From contig JAGYKB010000001.1 in NCBI GenBank assembly GCA_018401885.1, positions 186,001-250,000 of the forward strand: 64,000 nucleotides of DNA, in the 5' to 3' direction. The notes under the pieces were generated by a model that saw only the letters and a list, made by a program, of their open reading frames with translations, had not been told where the DNA came from and made no database searches. This document shows positions 7,622-16,283 of this stretch, piece by piece (the first letter of the stretch is position 1; each line of letters begins with the position of its first letter). Made by a program: the position numbers and the translations under genes. The stretch comes from Gammaproteobacteria bacterium (GTDB lineage: Bacteria > Pseudomonadota > Gammaproteobacteria > Pseudomonadales > Pseudohongiellaceae).

Positions 7622-8506
7622 TTACTGTCTTACATCGCGGCCGAACTTTTCCGTAAACACGATGGGAGTACTTGAACGATAAACATTGATGTCTAAGCCG
7701 CCACGCCGTAAGTAATTCATAGAGACCTTAAGGGACTCTGGATTACACCATTCACTAAGTGCAACGAATATGCGCTCGGCACACTCCTCGTGATAGCCCT
7801 GATGATTCCGAAATGAGCAAAGGTAGCTTAAAAGGCTCGATTCCTCGATCTCAATACCACTCACGTTGATTTCTATACTTGCCCAATCCGGCTGATTGGT
7901 CACTGGGCAGTTTGATCGAAAAAGATCGCTCACATAGCGCTTCTCGGCAGCAACATTGTCGCGTCTCAGTTTTTCCTCAAATCGAGTAACTTTGAGCACC
8001 GACGCATCCAGAGGTGTGATCTCATCTATGAGAGTAAATTGATCAAGGTCGACCTTCATGGCCCTGCACTCCAAGTCACGCGCGAAGTTCTGAGTCATGA
8101 GTAGACGATAGTCATAGAGAGAATGAACGACAACCTGGACAGCACTGCCGCTCGCGATTTCTAAATCTGACTTTATTGTCGAGCACAATGTATCGGTTGA
8201 TTGCATTCTCTCATGATTAAACGAATTCAAATAAAGCTTTAGCGATTTAGATTCGACAATCGAGGGTGACTTACAGTCAAAATAGAGGTCAGCTACCGCA
8301 ACACGCGGTTTCCCGTGCATATCTAACCACGAGATTTCAAACGCCTGCCAGTGGTCGAACCCGTACATCGTCAACTCTTCCGAGAGTCCGATCGCTTTCC
8401 TCGCTGGTTCACGAGCGATTGGGAATAAGATCTCAGGCGCATACGACGTAGGACTAGCTAGAGTCTCGCCGAGCGGGTTGCCTCCAGGACTTTCTGAATG
8501 CCCCAT
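7622..8506 (-). CDS. queF: NADPH-dependent 7-cyano-7-deazaguanine reductase (QueF, long type)
   Basis: QueF reduces preQ0 to preQ1 in queuosine biosynthesis. The 294-residue length matches the long (E. coli-type, about 280) form with two T-fold domains. The catalytic cysteine is Cys200 in FRSNCPVTNQPDWASI, and the first domain has the ESKSLKLYLNSFN substrate/NADPH motif at about residues 85-97. The gene follows yadH by only 4 bases, so it may be read with the ABC exporter genes; its stop is about 30 bases before the tRNA-Ser promoter. Confidence 0.96.
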   Translation of the reverse strand: MGHSESPGGNPLGETLASPTSYAPEILFPIAREPARKAIGLSEELTMYGFDHWQAFEISWLDMHGKPRVAVADLYFDCKSPSIVESKSLKLYLNSFNHERMQSTDTLCSTIKSDLEIASGSAVQVVVHSLYDYRLLMTQNFARDLECRAMKVDLDQFTLIDEITPLDASVLKVTRFEEKLRRDNVAAEKRYVSDLFRSNCPVTNQPDWASIEINVSGIEIEESSLLSYLCSFRNHQGYHEECAERIFVALSEWCNPESLKVSMNYLRRGGLDINVYRSSTPIVFTEKFGRDVRQ

Positions 8507-8510
8507 CGCC

Positions 8511-9284
8511 CTAACTCCTCAGACCAGTACCGCGATTAAGCAGCATCAAACAAACGCTGAATAAAACTACGCCAAAGAAGATTAGGATCACGAACGCGGG
8601 TCCGACGGAGACATCAGATACGCCTAGAAATCCATATCGGAAGGTGTTGACCATATAAAAAATTGGATTTAAGGCAGATACCGTCTGCCAGAATGGGGGG
8701 AGCAGCGATGAGGAATAAAACACTCCCCCAAGATAAATTAGTGGCGTCAGTATGAAGGTCGGGATAATAGAAATATCATCGAAGCTATTGGCAAAAAGCG
8801 CATTTATAAATCCGGCTAAGGCGAATACAACCGCTGTCAGCAGGATTATCGTGATGGTAATTATCGGGTGTTGGATCTGAAGATCGACGAACATCAATGC
8901 CATACCAGTAACGATCGCACCAACCAACAAGCCCCGCACCATACCCCCGACAATAAAGCCGCCTAAAAGAATCGCATTAGGAACCGGAGAGACGAGGACT
9001 TCCTCGACGCTGCGCTGGAATTTATGACTAAAAAAAGAAGACACAACGTTGGAGTACGAGTTCTGGATAACGGCCATCATAATCAAGCCGGGAATAATGA
9101 ACTCCATGTAGTCGAAGCCCCCCATATCCCCAATTCGACTACCTACTAGGTTACCAAAGATAACAAAGTACAGTGAGATCGTAATAGCGGGTGGCACCAA
9201 TGTTTGCACCCAGATGCGAACAAATCTTCGCACTTCTTTGATGACTATAGTTTCAAATGCAATGTATTTATGGTTTTTAAACAT
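8511..9284 (-). CDS. yadH: ABC-2 type transporter permease (YadH-like)
   Basis: This 257-residue inner-membrane protein has six predicted membrane segments and the ABC-2 signature region (NPIFYMVNTFRYGFLG and PLIYLGGVFYSSSLLP). It pairs with the ATPase encoded immediately upstream. I place the start at the ATG at 9284, which overlaps the yadG stop by 8 bases and is preceded by GGGGAGA at a spacing of 8; a frame start at 9305 is less likely. The exported substrate is unknown. Confidence 0.9.
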   Translation of the reverse strand: MFKNHKYIAFETIVIKEVRRFVRIWVQTLVPPAITISLYFVIFGNLVGSRIGDMGGFDYMEFIIPGLIMMAVIQNSYSNVVSSFFSHKFQRSVEEVLVSPVPNAILLGGFIVGGMVRGLLVGAIVTGMALMFVDLQIQHPIITITIILLTAVVFALAGFINALFANSFDDISIIPTFILTPLIYLGGVFYSSSLLPPFWQTVSALNPIFYMVNTFRYGFLGVSDVSVGPAFVILIFFGVVLFSVCLMLLNRGTGLRS

Positions 9285-10218
9285 TGGCAACGTCTCCCCT
9301 TGCATCGGTCAACCGACCTAAGAACAATTGCTCTAATCGATTACTCTTACTCCGGAGTGCGCTGACTTCGATTCCTCTCTCAAGGAAGAGCTTAAATAAC
9401 CCACTCATCGTTAGTGAGGCAGCAACTGTAATTTCAAAAGAATGAGAATCTAGCAGCGATGCAGTAACGGGAACATCGCCCCAATCAGGCAGAGTCTCAA
9501 TAGGATCAGCAAGATCAACGATATAAGTCTGCTTGTCTAACGCTGCGAGCAGTGCTCGCATGCTTGTATTCTCTACAATACGACCTTGATCGATTATCGC
9601 AATGTTGCGGCAAAGATGTTCCGCTTCTTCTAGATAGTGGGTAGTAAGAATTATTGTAGTACCTGATTCATTGAGTTCAGTCAGAAATTCCCACATAGAT
9701 CTTCGGAGCTCTATGTCAACGCCCGCTGTGGGCTCATCCAGAATTAACAACTTAGGCTCGTGCACTAGCGCTCTAGCAATCATAAGGCGACGCTTCATGC
9801 CTCCAGACAATGTCCGCGAGCGGTCGTTACGCTTACCCCAGAGATCGAGCTTGCGAAGGTATTTTTCACAGCGCTCTGCCGCCAACTTTCTCGGCATCCC
9901 GTAATATCCAGCTTGCGTCATAACGATGTCTTTGACACGCTCGAACTGGCTAAAGTTGACTTCTTGAGGGACTACGCCGAGATCGAGCTTGGTTTCGTAG
10001 ACATGCGAATCAACATTTTTACCAAATATCTCAACGGTTCCGCTCGTTTTACGAACCAAGGTAGACAGAACGCCTATGGTTGTTGATTTTCCCGCACCGT
10101 TAGGCCCAAGGAGGGCGAAAAAATCACCCTGCTGTACTTCCAAGCTTATTCCCTTAAGCGCTTCGAACCCATTCGCATAGATTTTGGTGAGATCTGAGAT
10201 CGCGATAGCGGTGGTCAT
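9277..10218 (-). CDS. yadG: ABC transporter ATP-binding protein (YadG-like)
   Basis: The 313-residue ATPase has all nucleotide-binding motifs: Walker A GPNGAGKST (about 38-46), the Q loop VVPQEVNF, the ABC signature LSGGMKRR, Walker B LLILDEPTAGVD and the switch histidine in LTTHYLEEAEHL. The last 100 residues are the C-terminal extension common in CcmA/YadG-type exporter ATPases. It forms an operon with yadH and probably queF. The exported compound is not known in any well-studied homologue. Confidence 0.92.
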   Translation of the reverse strand: MTTAIAISDLTKIYANGFEALKGISLEVQQGDFFALLGPNGAGKSTTIGVLSTLVRKTSGTVEIFGKNVDSHVYETKLDLGVVPQEVNFSQFERVKDIVMTQAGYYGMPRKLAAERCEKYLRKLDLWGKRNDRSRTLSGGMKRRLMIARALVHEPKLLILDEPTAGVDIELRRSMWEFLTELNESGTTIILTTHYLEEAEHLCRNIAIIDQGRIVENTSMRALLAALDKQTYIVDLADPIETLPDWGDVPVTASLLDSHSFEITVAASLTMSGLFKLFLERGIEVSALRSKSNRLEQLFLGRLTDARGDVANV

Positions 10219-10321
10219 TCTGAGTATGCCTCTTCGATTAGCCGAAATACTATTCCCTGGTCCTAAAGCCCTTAAACGAACATCCTACAAGGAGAGTTCT
10301 TAAAAAAAGAGTCCCGCAACG

Positions 10322-10345
10322 AAAAAAGCCCAGCATAGCTGGGCT
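10322..10345 (-). terminator. intrinsic terminator of tRNA-Glu
   Basis: On the minus strand, just after the tRNA, AGCCCAGC-TAT-GCTGGGCT forms an 8-bp hairpin followed by six T (10327-10322). This is a textbook rho-independent terminator that isolates the tRNA from yadG. Confidence 0.92.
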
Positions 10346-10353
10346 TATCGAAT

Positions 10354-10429
10354 TGGCGTCCCCTAGGGGTTTCGAACCCCTGTTGCCTGGATGAAAACCA
10401 GGTGTCCTAGGCCTCTAGACGAAGGGGAC
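10354..10429 (-). tRNA. tRNA-Glu (anticodon TTC)
   Basis: Read on the minus strand from 10429: acceptor GTCCCCT pairs with AGGGGAC. The anticodon stem-loop is CCTGG-TTTTCAT-CCAGG with anticodon TTC, and the T arm is CAGGGGTTCGAAACCCCTA-like. The encoded CCA ends at 10354. Length 76 nt including CCA. Confidence 0.97.
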
Positions 10430-10748
10430 AATCTGCATGGCAAGGCTCGCCAAATCAGAACGAGCGGAATTCTAGGGAGCCAGGGCTTGCTAGTCAAGCC
10501 TCAACTGTAAAAAAATACGCCGAGACAGGTTAGTCAACGCGCTAAAGACTGTTTATATCCTATTTATTCCGGTTCTTGACGAGTTTATATTACTGTGCGA
10601 ACGTCTGATCGCATGCAGTTTCCAAATACCCCAATGTCGTTGTTTCCTGGGACTTAGTAAGAAATAGCTATGAAGACCTCCGAGCCTGCCGACAACAGGG
10701 GATTAGGTAGAAATTGCTCGATAACTACAAGAGACTAAAAAACGAGTT
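10430..10748. other. 319-base gene-free stretch between tRNA-Glu and the 10749 gene
   Basis: The left side holds the tRNA-Glu promoter. The rest must contain the control region for the plus-strand gene at 10749, but I see no convincing promoter pair there. A possible 22-codon frame (ATG at 10670, ending 10 bases before 10749) has no good ribosome-binding site and no recognisable sequence. Confidence 0.5.
10469..10497 (-). promoter_or_regulatory. sigma70-type promoter of tRNA-Glu
   Basis: On the minus strand TTGACT (10497-10492) and TAGAAT (10474-10469) are separated by exactly 17 bases and followed by TCCGCTCG, a G+C-rich discriminator. The tRNA 5' end is 40 bases downstream, so a short 5' leader is expected to be processed off. 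Confidence 0.85.
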
Positions 10749-10991
10749 ATGGATAAGAGTCATGACGCAAGCAGCGGAATCGACGATGCGCTCATCGCCG
10801 AGGCCACGGCGCAGCTCAACCAGGAAATCAAGGTGCTTGATACTTGGCTAGCTGAACTCGCACATGCCCCAGCTTCAGATGATGAATCGATGGCTGCGTA
10901 TCAATCCTATATGGATATGCGCGCTAGTCGCTGCGAAATGCTTTCTTCGCTGCTTAATCAGAAAAAATCGACTAGGAAAAATAGCGAATAG
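10749..10991 (+). CDS. small hypothetical protein
   Basis: An 80-residue, acidic, probably helical cytoplasmic protein (MDKSHDASSGIDDALIAEATAQ...) that ends in a basic tail (KKSTRKNSE). I do not recognise a family and see no membrane segment or signal peptide. The ribosome-binding site is weak (AACGAG about 3 bases before the ATG). It is followed after about 70 bases by the dUTPase gene on the same strand. It could be spurious, but codon use (GCG, CTC, GAA) resembles its neighbours. Confidence 0.5.
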   Translation: MDKSHDASSGIDDALIAEATAQLNQEIKVLDTWLAELAHAPASDDESMAAYQSYMDMRASRCEMLSSLLNQKKSTRKNSE

Positions 10992-11061
10992 CGCGTTTTT
11001 CTCAGAATAATTCAATAACTTTCTCGACTACACCCTCCCCGTCAGGATGACAGTTAACGCC

Positions 11062-11724
11062 ATGCTCAGTACAACCCAACTCCAAACGATGTTCCAACTC
11101 CAAGCGGCGATGAATTTTCGTGTCGACCCCGACTGGACGAGTGCTCGCTATCCTTACCTGCGGGCCGTGGTAGTAGAAGCCGCCGAAGCAATTGAGCATC
11201 ACGGATGGAAATGGTGGAAACAGCAGTATCGCGATCTTGGTCAACTCCAAATGGAGCTGGTGGATATCTGGCACTTTTTGCTTTCTGAAATACTGCTCCG
11301 TAATGGAGCGGACGAAGACAAAGCGAGACTTTATCTCGAGGCAGCCTTTGAGCGGCAGAGCGCGACGCGAACTCTGCAATTCGACGGTCAAGAATATTCC
11401 CTTGCAGATCTTGAACTCTTGGAATTACTTCAGGCGCTTATTGGGACCGCGGCTGCAGGTCGAGTCGAACTGAGCTTATTTGCAGAGATTATGAGCGGTT
11501 GTGAACTGGATTGGCAGGAACTGTATAGACAATATGTCAGCAAAAATGTGCTTAATTTTTTTCGCCAAGATCATGGCTACCAGGACGGAACATACCGCAA
11601 GATTTGGAATGGACGCGAAGACAACGAAGTGCTAGTAGAAGTAATGGCAACGCTTGACGCCGAGGACACCGCGTTTAAAGACAGCCTCTACAATTTATTA
11701 GAGGCTGCTTATTCAAAAATATAG
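11062..11724 (+). CDS. all-alpha (MazG-like) dUTP diphosphatase
   Basis: The 220-residue product fits the dimeric dUTPase family (dUTPase_2), which hydrolyses dUTP to dUMP and thus keeps uracil out of DNA. Family features are the start LQTMFQLQAAMNFRVDPDW, the metal-binding helix EAAEAIEHHGWKWWK with the ExxE pattern, and the second helix ELVDIWHFLLSE with the ExxD pattern. A later YVSKNVLNFFRQDHGYQDGTYRKIWNG block (given here only as a position, about residues 153-179) is also conserved. The frame opens at 11047, but the ATG at 11062 matches the usual family N-terminus. Confidence 0.88.
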   Translation: MLSTTQLQTMFQLQAAMNFRVDPDWTSARYPYLRAVVVEAAEAIEHHGWKWWKQQYRDLGQLQMELVDIWHFLLSEILLRNGADEDKARLYLEAAFERQSATRTLQFDGQEYSLADLELLELLQALIGTAAAGRVELSLFAEIMSGCELDWQELYRQYVSKNVLNFFRQDHGYQDGTYRKIWNGREDNEVLVEVMATLDAEDTAFKDSLYNLLEAAYSKI

Positions 11725-11784
11725 CTTATTATCAATGATTTAAGACACAAAGTTAAGAACGATATTAGGTACTAAATTGCACAG

Positions 11785-12378
11785 CTACTTAAAGTATGCG
11801 TTCTCACGTTGCGAGTGGTCGGTTACGTCGCGTACCTCTTTCAATTCTGGGATTTGCTGCAAGAGCGTCTTCTCAACCCCCTCTTTTAGCGTCACATCGA
11901 CCATCCCACACCCCTGACACCCACCACCGAACCGCAGTACGGCTATGTTTTCGTCGAAAAGCTCTTCGAGCGTCACATTACCGCCATGCGCGGCGAGCCC
12001 GGGGTTAATTTCATTATAGAGCACGTAATTTATTCGATCTGGTATTGAGCTCTCATCGGTAATTTTAGGCAGCCTCGAATTCGGAGCCTTGATAGTCAGC
12101 TGCCCGCCCATCGCGTCTTTTGAATAGTCGACTACCGCCTCTTCGAGAAAAGGAATGCTCGGCTCGTCGATATAAGCTTTGAATCCTTCGCAGTGCTGGA
12201 TCGCATCGTCCTCTTTTTCCTCACCTGGGCGGCAAAACGAGATACAGGTCTCGGCTTTTGGCGTCCCTGCGTCAAGAATGAAAACGCGCACTGCAACGCC
12301 TTCGGTGTCTTGTTTCTTCAGCAACTCTGCGAGATAGGCCTGTGCAGGTGCAGTGATCGTAATGAAATCAGAACTCAT
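11785..12378 (-). CDS. nfuA: Fe-S biogenesis protein NfuA
   Basis: NfuA carries [4Fe-4S] clusters to target apoproteins, especially under oxidative stress or iron shortage. The 197-residue protein has the two expected parts: an N-terminal degenerate A-type domain (residues 1-100) and a C-terminal Nfu domain with the cluster motif CxxC in [20 protein letters not shown] (about 149-152). Length matches E. coli (191). It is divergent from metH; a perfect 25-bp dyad lies 57 bases upstream of its start and may control it (separate entry). Confidence 0.97.
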   Translation of the reverse strand: MSSDFITITAPAQAYLAELLKKQDTEGVAVRVFILDAGTPKAETCISFCRPGEEKEDDAIQHCEGFKAYIDEPSIPFLEEAVVDYSKDAMGGQLTIKAPNSRLPKITDESSIPDRINYVLYNEINPGLAAHGGNVTLEELFDENIAVLRFGGGCQGCGMVDVTLKEGVEKTLLQQIPELKEVRDVTDHSQRENAYFK

Positions 12379-12434
12379 AGTGAATTTACTCCTTGAGATG
12401 GACGTAAGTTTACTGGAAAGAGAGTGGAATTAGA

Positions 12435-12459
12435 ATAACCAAGTAGTTTACTTGGTTAT
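12435..12459. promoter_or_regulatory. 25-bp perfect dyad between nfuA and metH, probable operator
   Basis: ATAACCAAG (12435-12443) and CTTGGTTAT (12451-12459) are exact reverse complements separated by 7 bases. Overall length and the ATA...TAT ends resemble operators of Rrf2-type regulators such as IscR, which controls nfuA in E. coli, but the inner sequence does not clearly match. The dyad is about 57 bases upstream of nfuA and 30 bases upstream of the likely metH -10 (TAGAAT, 12489-12494), so it could act on either gene. Confidence 0.5.
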
Positions 12460-12512
12460 AGTGCTATGCGATTTTCGTAGGACTTTGCTAGAATAGCCGG
12501 CCTCCTGGGCGA

Positions 12513-12550
12513 CCTAGATCACCATCCCTCTAACCGTTTAACGGGCTAGG
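12513..12550 (+). promoter_or_regulatory. possible structured leader of metH
   Basis: Downstream of a likely -10 box (TAGAAT, 12489-12494) the leader has two nested pairings: CCTAG (12513-12517) with CTAGG (12546-12550), enclosing CCGT (12534-12537) with ACGG (12541-12544). It does not match the SAH, SAM or cobalamin riboswitch consensus sequences I know. It may simply be an incidental fold. Confidence 0.25.
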
Positions 12551-12570
12551 AATAGCTCAAAGGCATCGGC

Positions 12571-15500
12571 ATGACAGAACAACTAACCCGCAATCAACGC
12601 GTGGACGCGCTCCGCGCAGCTCTCACCCAGCGCATCCTTCTTTTAGACGGCGCAATGGGTACGATGATTCAGGGCTATCAGTTAGTCGAGTCGAATTTTC
12701 GCGGCGAACGGTTTCGCAATGCAGCGCAGCCGCTTGCTGGCAATAACGATCTGCTCACACTTTCTGCACCAGAAATAATTTCGGAGATTCATACAGCGTA
12801 CCTTAACGCAGGCGCCGACATCGTAGAGACCAACACGTTTAATGCGACACGCGCATCCCAAGCAGATTATGGCCTCGAAGAGTTAGCCTTTGAACTCAAT
12901 GAAGAGGCAGCAAAGCTTGCGCGTGCGGCATGCGATGCAGCGACAGTTAAAACGCCAAACAAGCCCCGGTTTGTCGCCGGAATAATTGGGCCTACCAGCA
13001 AAACAGCATCACTCTCACCAGATGTTAACGACCCCGGATTTAGAAACACGAGCTTCGATGAGTTGGTTGAAGATTACAGCAACTCTGCACGGGGCCTCAT
13101 CTCGGGTGGCGCTGACATAATAATGATTGAAACCGCATTCGATACCTTGAATGCCAAAGCTGGGATATTCGCTGTGCGCCGAGTTCTTGGGGAACTCGCT
13201 CTTGATCTACCAATAATGATTTCGGGGACAATCACCGATGCGAGCGGTAGAACCCTATCAGGACAAACCGTCGAGGCATTTTTAAACTCTGTCGCGCACT
13301 CAAAACCACTTTCGGTTGGATTTAATTGTGCCCTTGGTGCGGAGCAGCTACGTCCTCATATCGCCGAGACCTCTCATCTGGCACAAAGCTACGTTTCCGC
13401 ACATCCGAATGCCGGCTTACCGAATGAATTTGGTGAATACGACCAAAGCCCGGAAGAAATGGCTTCAATTATCAGAGAGTTCGCTGCAAGCGGGTTTCTG
13501 AATATTGTAGGCGGCTGCTGTGGCACATCCCCGGAGCATATTGCTGCAATGGCCGCGGCAATCGATGGTATACCACCAAGGAAAATTCCTGCGATTGAAC
13601 CGGCATGCAGGCTCAGTGGTTTAGAAGCTTTCAACATCAGCGCTAATTCTTTGTTCGTCAATGTAGGAGAAAGGACGAATGTCACCGGGTCAGCGCGCTT
13701 CGCCCGCCTCATTCGCGAGGAAAATTACGATGAAGCGCTCGAAGTCGCGCGTGAGCAAGTTGCTGCTGGCGCCCAGATTATCGACATCAACATGGACGAA
13801 GGCATGCTTGATTCTGAGGCCGCAATGGTTCGGTTCCTAAAGTTAGTTGCCGCTGAGCCAGAGATTTGTCGCGTTCCGATCATGGTGGATTCGTCAAAGT
13901 GGCAAATTATCGAGGCTGGGCTTAAATGCATTCAGGGAAAATCCATCGTAAATTCCATAAGCCTGAAGGAAGGCGACGAAGAATTCATCGAGAAGGCAAA
14001 GTTGTGTCTTGCCTATGGCGCCGCTGTTGTTGTTATGGCCTTCGATGAAAAGGGTCAAGCAGACACTCTCGCTAGAAAAAAAGAGATCTGCAAACGCAGC
14101 TATGACTTGCTTGTTAGTGCCGGTTTTCAAGCCGAGGATATTATCTTCGATCCAAATATATTCGCCATCGCGACAGGTATCGATGAGCACAATAACTACG
14201 CAGTGGATTTTATTGAAGCGTGCAAATACATTAAGGCTGAACTACCCGGAGCGCTTATCTCAGGGGGGGTGAGTAATGTTTCCTTCTCTTTCCGAGGAAA
14301 CAACCTCGTACGCGAAGCGATCCACTCAGTTTTTCTATTCCACGCGATCAAAGCGGGTCTCTCGATGGGTATCGTTAATGCGGGGCAACTCGCCGTCTAC
14401 GATGATATACCCGCAGATCTTAAACAAGCAGTAGAAGATGTTGTCCTCAATAGAACGAGGGAAGGAACAGAGCGGCTAATGACCGTTGCCCAAAACTACA
14501 GTGGCACCGAAGGGTTAGTGGCGACAGAAGATCTAGCTTGGCGAGATCAAACGGTCGAGAAGCGTCTCGCGTATGCGCTAGTGAAAGGCATTACCAAATA
14601 TATCGAAGAAGACACCGAGCAAGCACGACTTAACGCTCAGCGCCCAATTCATGTAATCGAAGGTCCCTTGATGGATGGCATGAATGAAGTTGGCGATCTT
14701 TTTGGCAGCGGCAAAATGTTTCTCCCGCAAGTAGTAAAAAGCGCTCGAGTAATGAAACAAGCCGTAGCTTATCTGCTGCCATTTATCGAAGCAGAAAAGC
14801 AAGGAGGTGAGGTAAAAGCAAAGGGTAAGATACTACTAGCTACAGTGAAAGGAGACGTACATGATATCGGCAAGAATATCGTTGGCGTTGTTCTTGCTTG
14901 TAATAACTATGAGATTATCGATCTCGGAGTGATGGTGCCGGCCGACAAGATTTTGAAGACCGCTATCGACGAGAATGTCGATATCATCGGTCTTAGTGGC
15001 CTGATCACCCCTTCGCTCGATGAGATGGTTCATGTTGCCTCGGAAATGCAGAGGCTGAATTTTCACATACCTCTACTCATCGGCGGCGCGACAACGTCCA
15101 AAGCGCATACAGCGGTTAAGATTGAGCAGCACTACAGCAATGATGCGACGGTTTATGTACCCGACGCTTCGAGAAGCGTTAACGTCGTGAGTACGCTTTT
15201 AAGCGAGTCAAATAAAGCCGATTTTGCTGCAGACATTCGATCGGAATACTCCATGATTCGTGAGCGTACCGCGAATAGAAAGAGTAAACGTGAACTCGTT
15301 GATTATCGAGCGGCGAATCGCGCAGCGTTGAAGCTAGATTGGGCAAATTACACTCCTCCCACGCCTGCGTTTGTCGGCACGAGGGTTCTTGAAGACTACC
15401 CACTAGAGAAGCTCATCGACTACATCGACTGGACTCCATTTTTTATCACATGGAGTCTCGCTGGGAAGTATCCAGCCATTCTCTGTGACGAGAAAGTTGG

Positions 15501-16254
15501 GGCGGCGGCACGAGACCTTTTTAAAGATGCTCAGGAAATGCTGACGCAAATCATAAACGAAAAGCTTATTACTGCACGCGCTGTTTTCGGATTTTGGGAG
15601 GGTAACAGCGTAGGCAATGACGTACAGCTAGGCGTAACAGGTTTGAGTAAAAGAATACATTTCCTCCGTCAGCAAATGCCCAAGCAAGATGATAATGCTC
15701 AACTTTGTCTCGCGGATTTTGTCGCGCCAATCGATTCAGGCAAAAAAGACTATCTTGGGGGCTTTGCTGTTACAGCGGGCATCGGCGCAGAGACAATCGC
15801 AAAAAGTTATCAAGTGGAAGGTAACGACTATGCCTCACTCATGATTAAAGCATTAGCTGATAGGCTCGCCGAGGCGTTTGCAGAGCACCTTCATGCACGC
15901 GTCAGAGCTGAATTTTGGGCCTACGCGCCGAACGAAAAGCTTTCAGCAGAGGAGCTTATTAGTGAATGTTATCGCGGTATACGCCCGGCTCCAGGGTATC
16001 CTGCTTGTCCCGAGCACTCTGAGAAAGAAACGCTCTTCTCACTTTTGGACGCTGAAGCAAAAACAGGTATCTCACTTACTGACAGCTACGCTATGACACC
16101 CGCTGCGAGCGTTAGCGGTTACTATTTTAGTCATCCAGAGTCCCGCTACTTCTCGGTAGGTAAAATTAGCAGCGAGCAAGTTGAAGACTTAGCGACTCGA
16201 AGCAGCAGAGACTTTAAGGAATTGAGCCGCTTGCTCGGACCTAATTTAGAGTAA
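12571..16254 (+). CDS. metH: cobalamin-dependent methionine synthase
   Basis: MetH transfers a methyl group from methyltetrahydrofolate to homocysteine through cobalamin. The 1227 residues match the E. coli enzyme in length, and all four modules are present. The homocysteine domain has zinc cysteines in FNCALG and GGCCGT; the pterin-binding domain starts near [12 protein letters not shown]. The cobalamin domain has DVHDIGKNI with the Co-ligating histidine, and the C-terminal SAM-dependent activation domain includes [12 protein letters not shown]. It is followed 29 bases later by cysI and a DUF934 gene, a block for methionine and sulfide supply. A nested-pairing leader and a dyad lie upstream. 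Confidence 0.98.
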   Translation: MTEQLTRNQRVDALRAALTQRILLLDGAMGTMIQGYQLVESNFRGERFRNAAQPLAGNNDLLTLSAPEIISEIHTAYLNAGADIVETNTFNATRASQADYGLEELAFELNEEAAKLARAACDAATVKTPNKPRFVAGIIGPTSKTASLSPDVNDPGFRNTSFDELVEDYSNSARGLISGGADIIMIETAFDTLNAKAGIFAVRRVLGELALDLPIMISGTITDASGRTLSGQTVEAFLNSVAHSKPLSVGFNCALGAEQLRPHIAETSHLAQSYVSAHPNAGLPNEFGEYDQSPEEMASIIREFAASGFLNIVGGCCGTSPEHIAAMAAAIDGIPPRKIPAIEPACRLSGLEAFNISANSLFVNVGERTNVTGSARFARLIREENYDEALEVAREQVAAGAQIIDINMDEGMLDSEAAMVRFLKLVAAEPEICRVPIMVDSSKWQIIEAGLKCIQGKSIVNSISLKEGDEEFIEKAKLCLAYGAAVVVMAFDEKGQADTLARKKEICKRSYDLLVSAGFQAEDIIFDPNIFAIATGIDEHNNYAVDFIEACKYIKAELPGALISGGVSNVSFSFRGNNLVREAIHSVFLFHAIKAGLSMGIVNAGQLAVYDDIPADLKQAVEDVVLNRTREGTERLMTVAQNYSGTEGLVATEDLAWRDQTVEKRLAYALVKGITKYIEEDTEQARLNAQRPIHVIEGPLMDGMNEVGDLFGSGKMFLPQVVKSARVMKQAVAYLLPFIEAEKQGGEVKAKGKILLATVKGDVHDIGKNIVGVVLACNNYEIIDLGVMVPADKILKTAIDENVDIIGLSGLITPSLDEMVHVASEMQRLNFHIPLLIGGATTSKAHTAVKIEQHYSNDATVYVPDASRSVNVVSTLLSESNKADFAADIRSEYSMIRERTANRKSKRELVDYRAANRAALKLDWANYTPPTPAFVGTRVLEDYPLEKLIDYIDWTPFFITWSLAGKYPAILCDEKVGAAARDLFKDAQEMLTQIINEKLITARAVFGFWEGNSVGNDVQLGVTGLSKRIHFLRQQMPKQDDNAQLCLADFVAPIDSGKKDYLGGFAVTAGIGAETIAKSYQVEGNDYASLMIKALADRLAEAFAEHLHARVRAEFWAYAPNEKLSAEELISECYRGIRPAPGYPACPEHSEKETLFSLLDAEAKTGISLTDSYAMTPAASVSGYYFSHPESRYFSVGKISSEQVEDLATRSSRDFKELSRLLGPNLE

Positions 16255-16283
16255 TTTACCGCACCGTAAAGAGAAAAGAATCG

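Noticed and set aside
10670-10738. 22-codon frame before the 10749 gene
   Set aside because: No ribosome-binding site and no recognisable peptide; not distinguishable from chance.
12501-12570. Known SAH or cobalamin riboswitch upstream of metH
   Set aside because: The consensus stretches of these riboswitches are not present in the leader.
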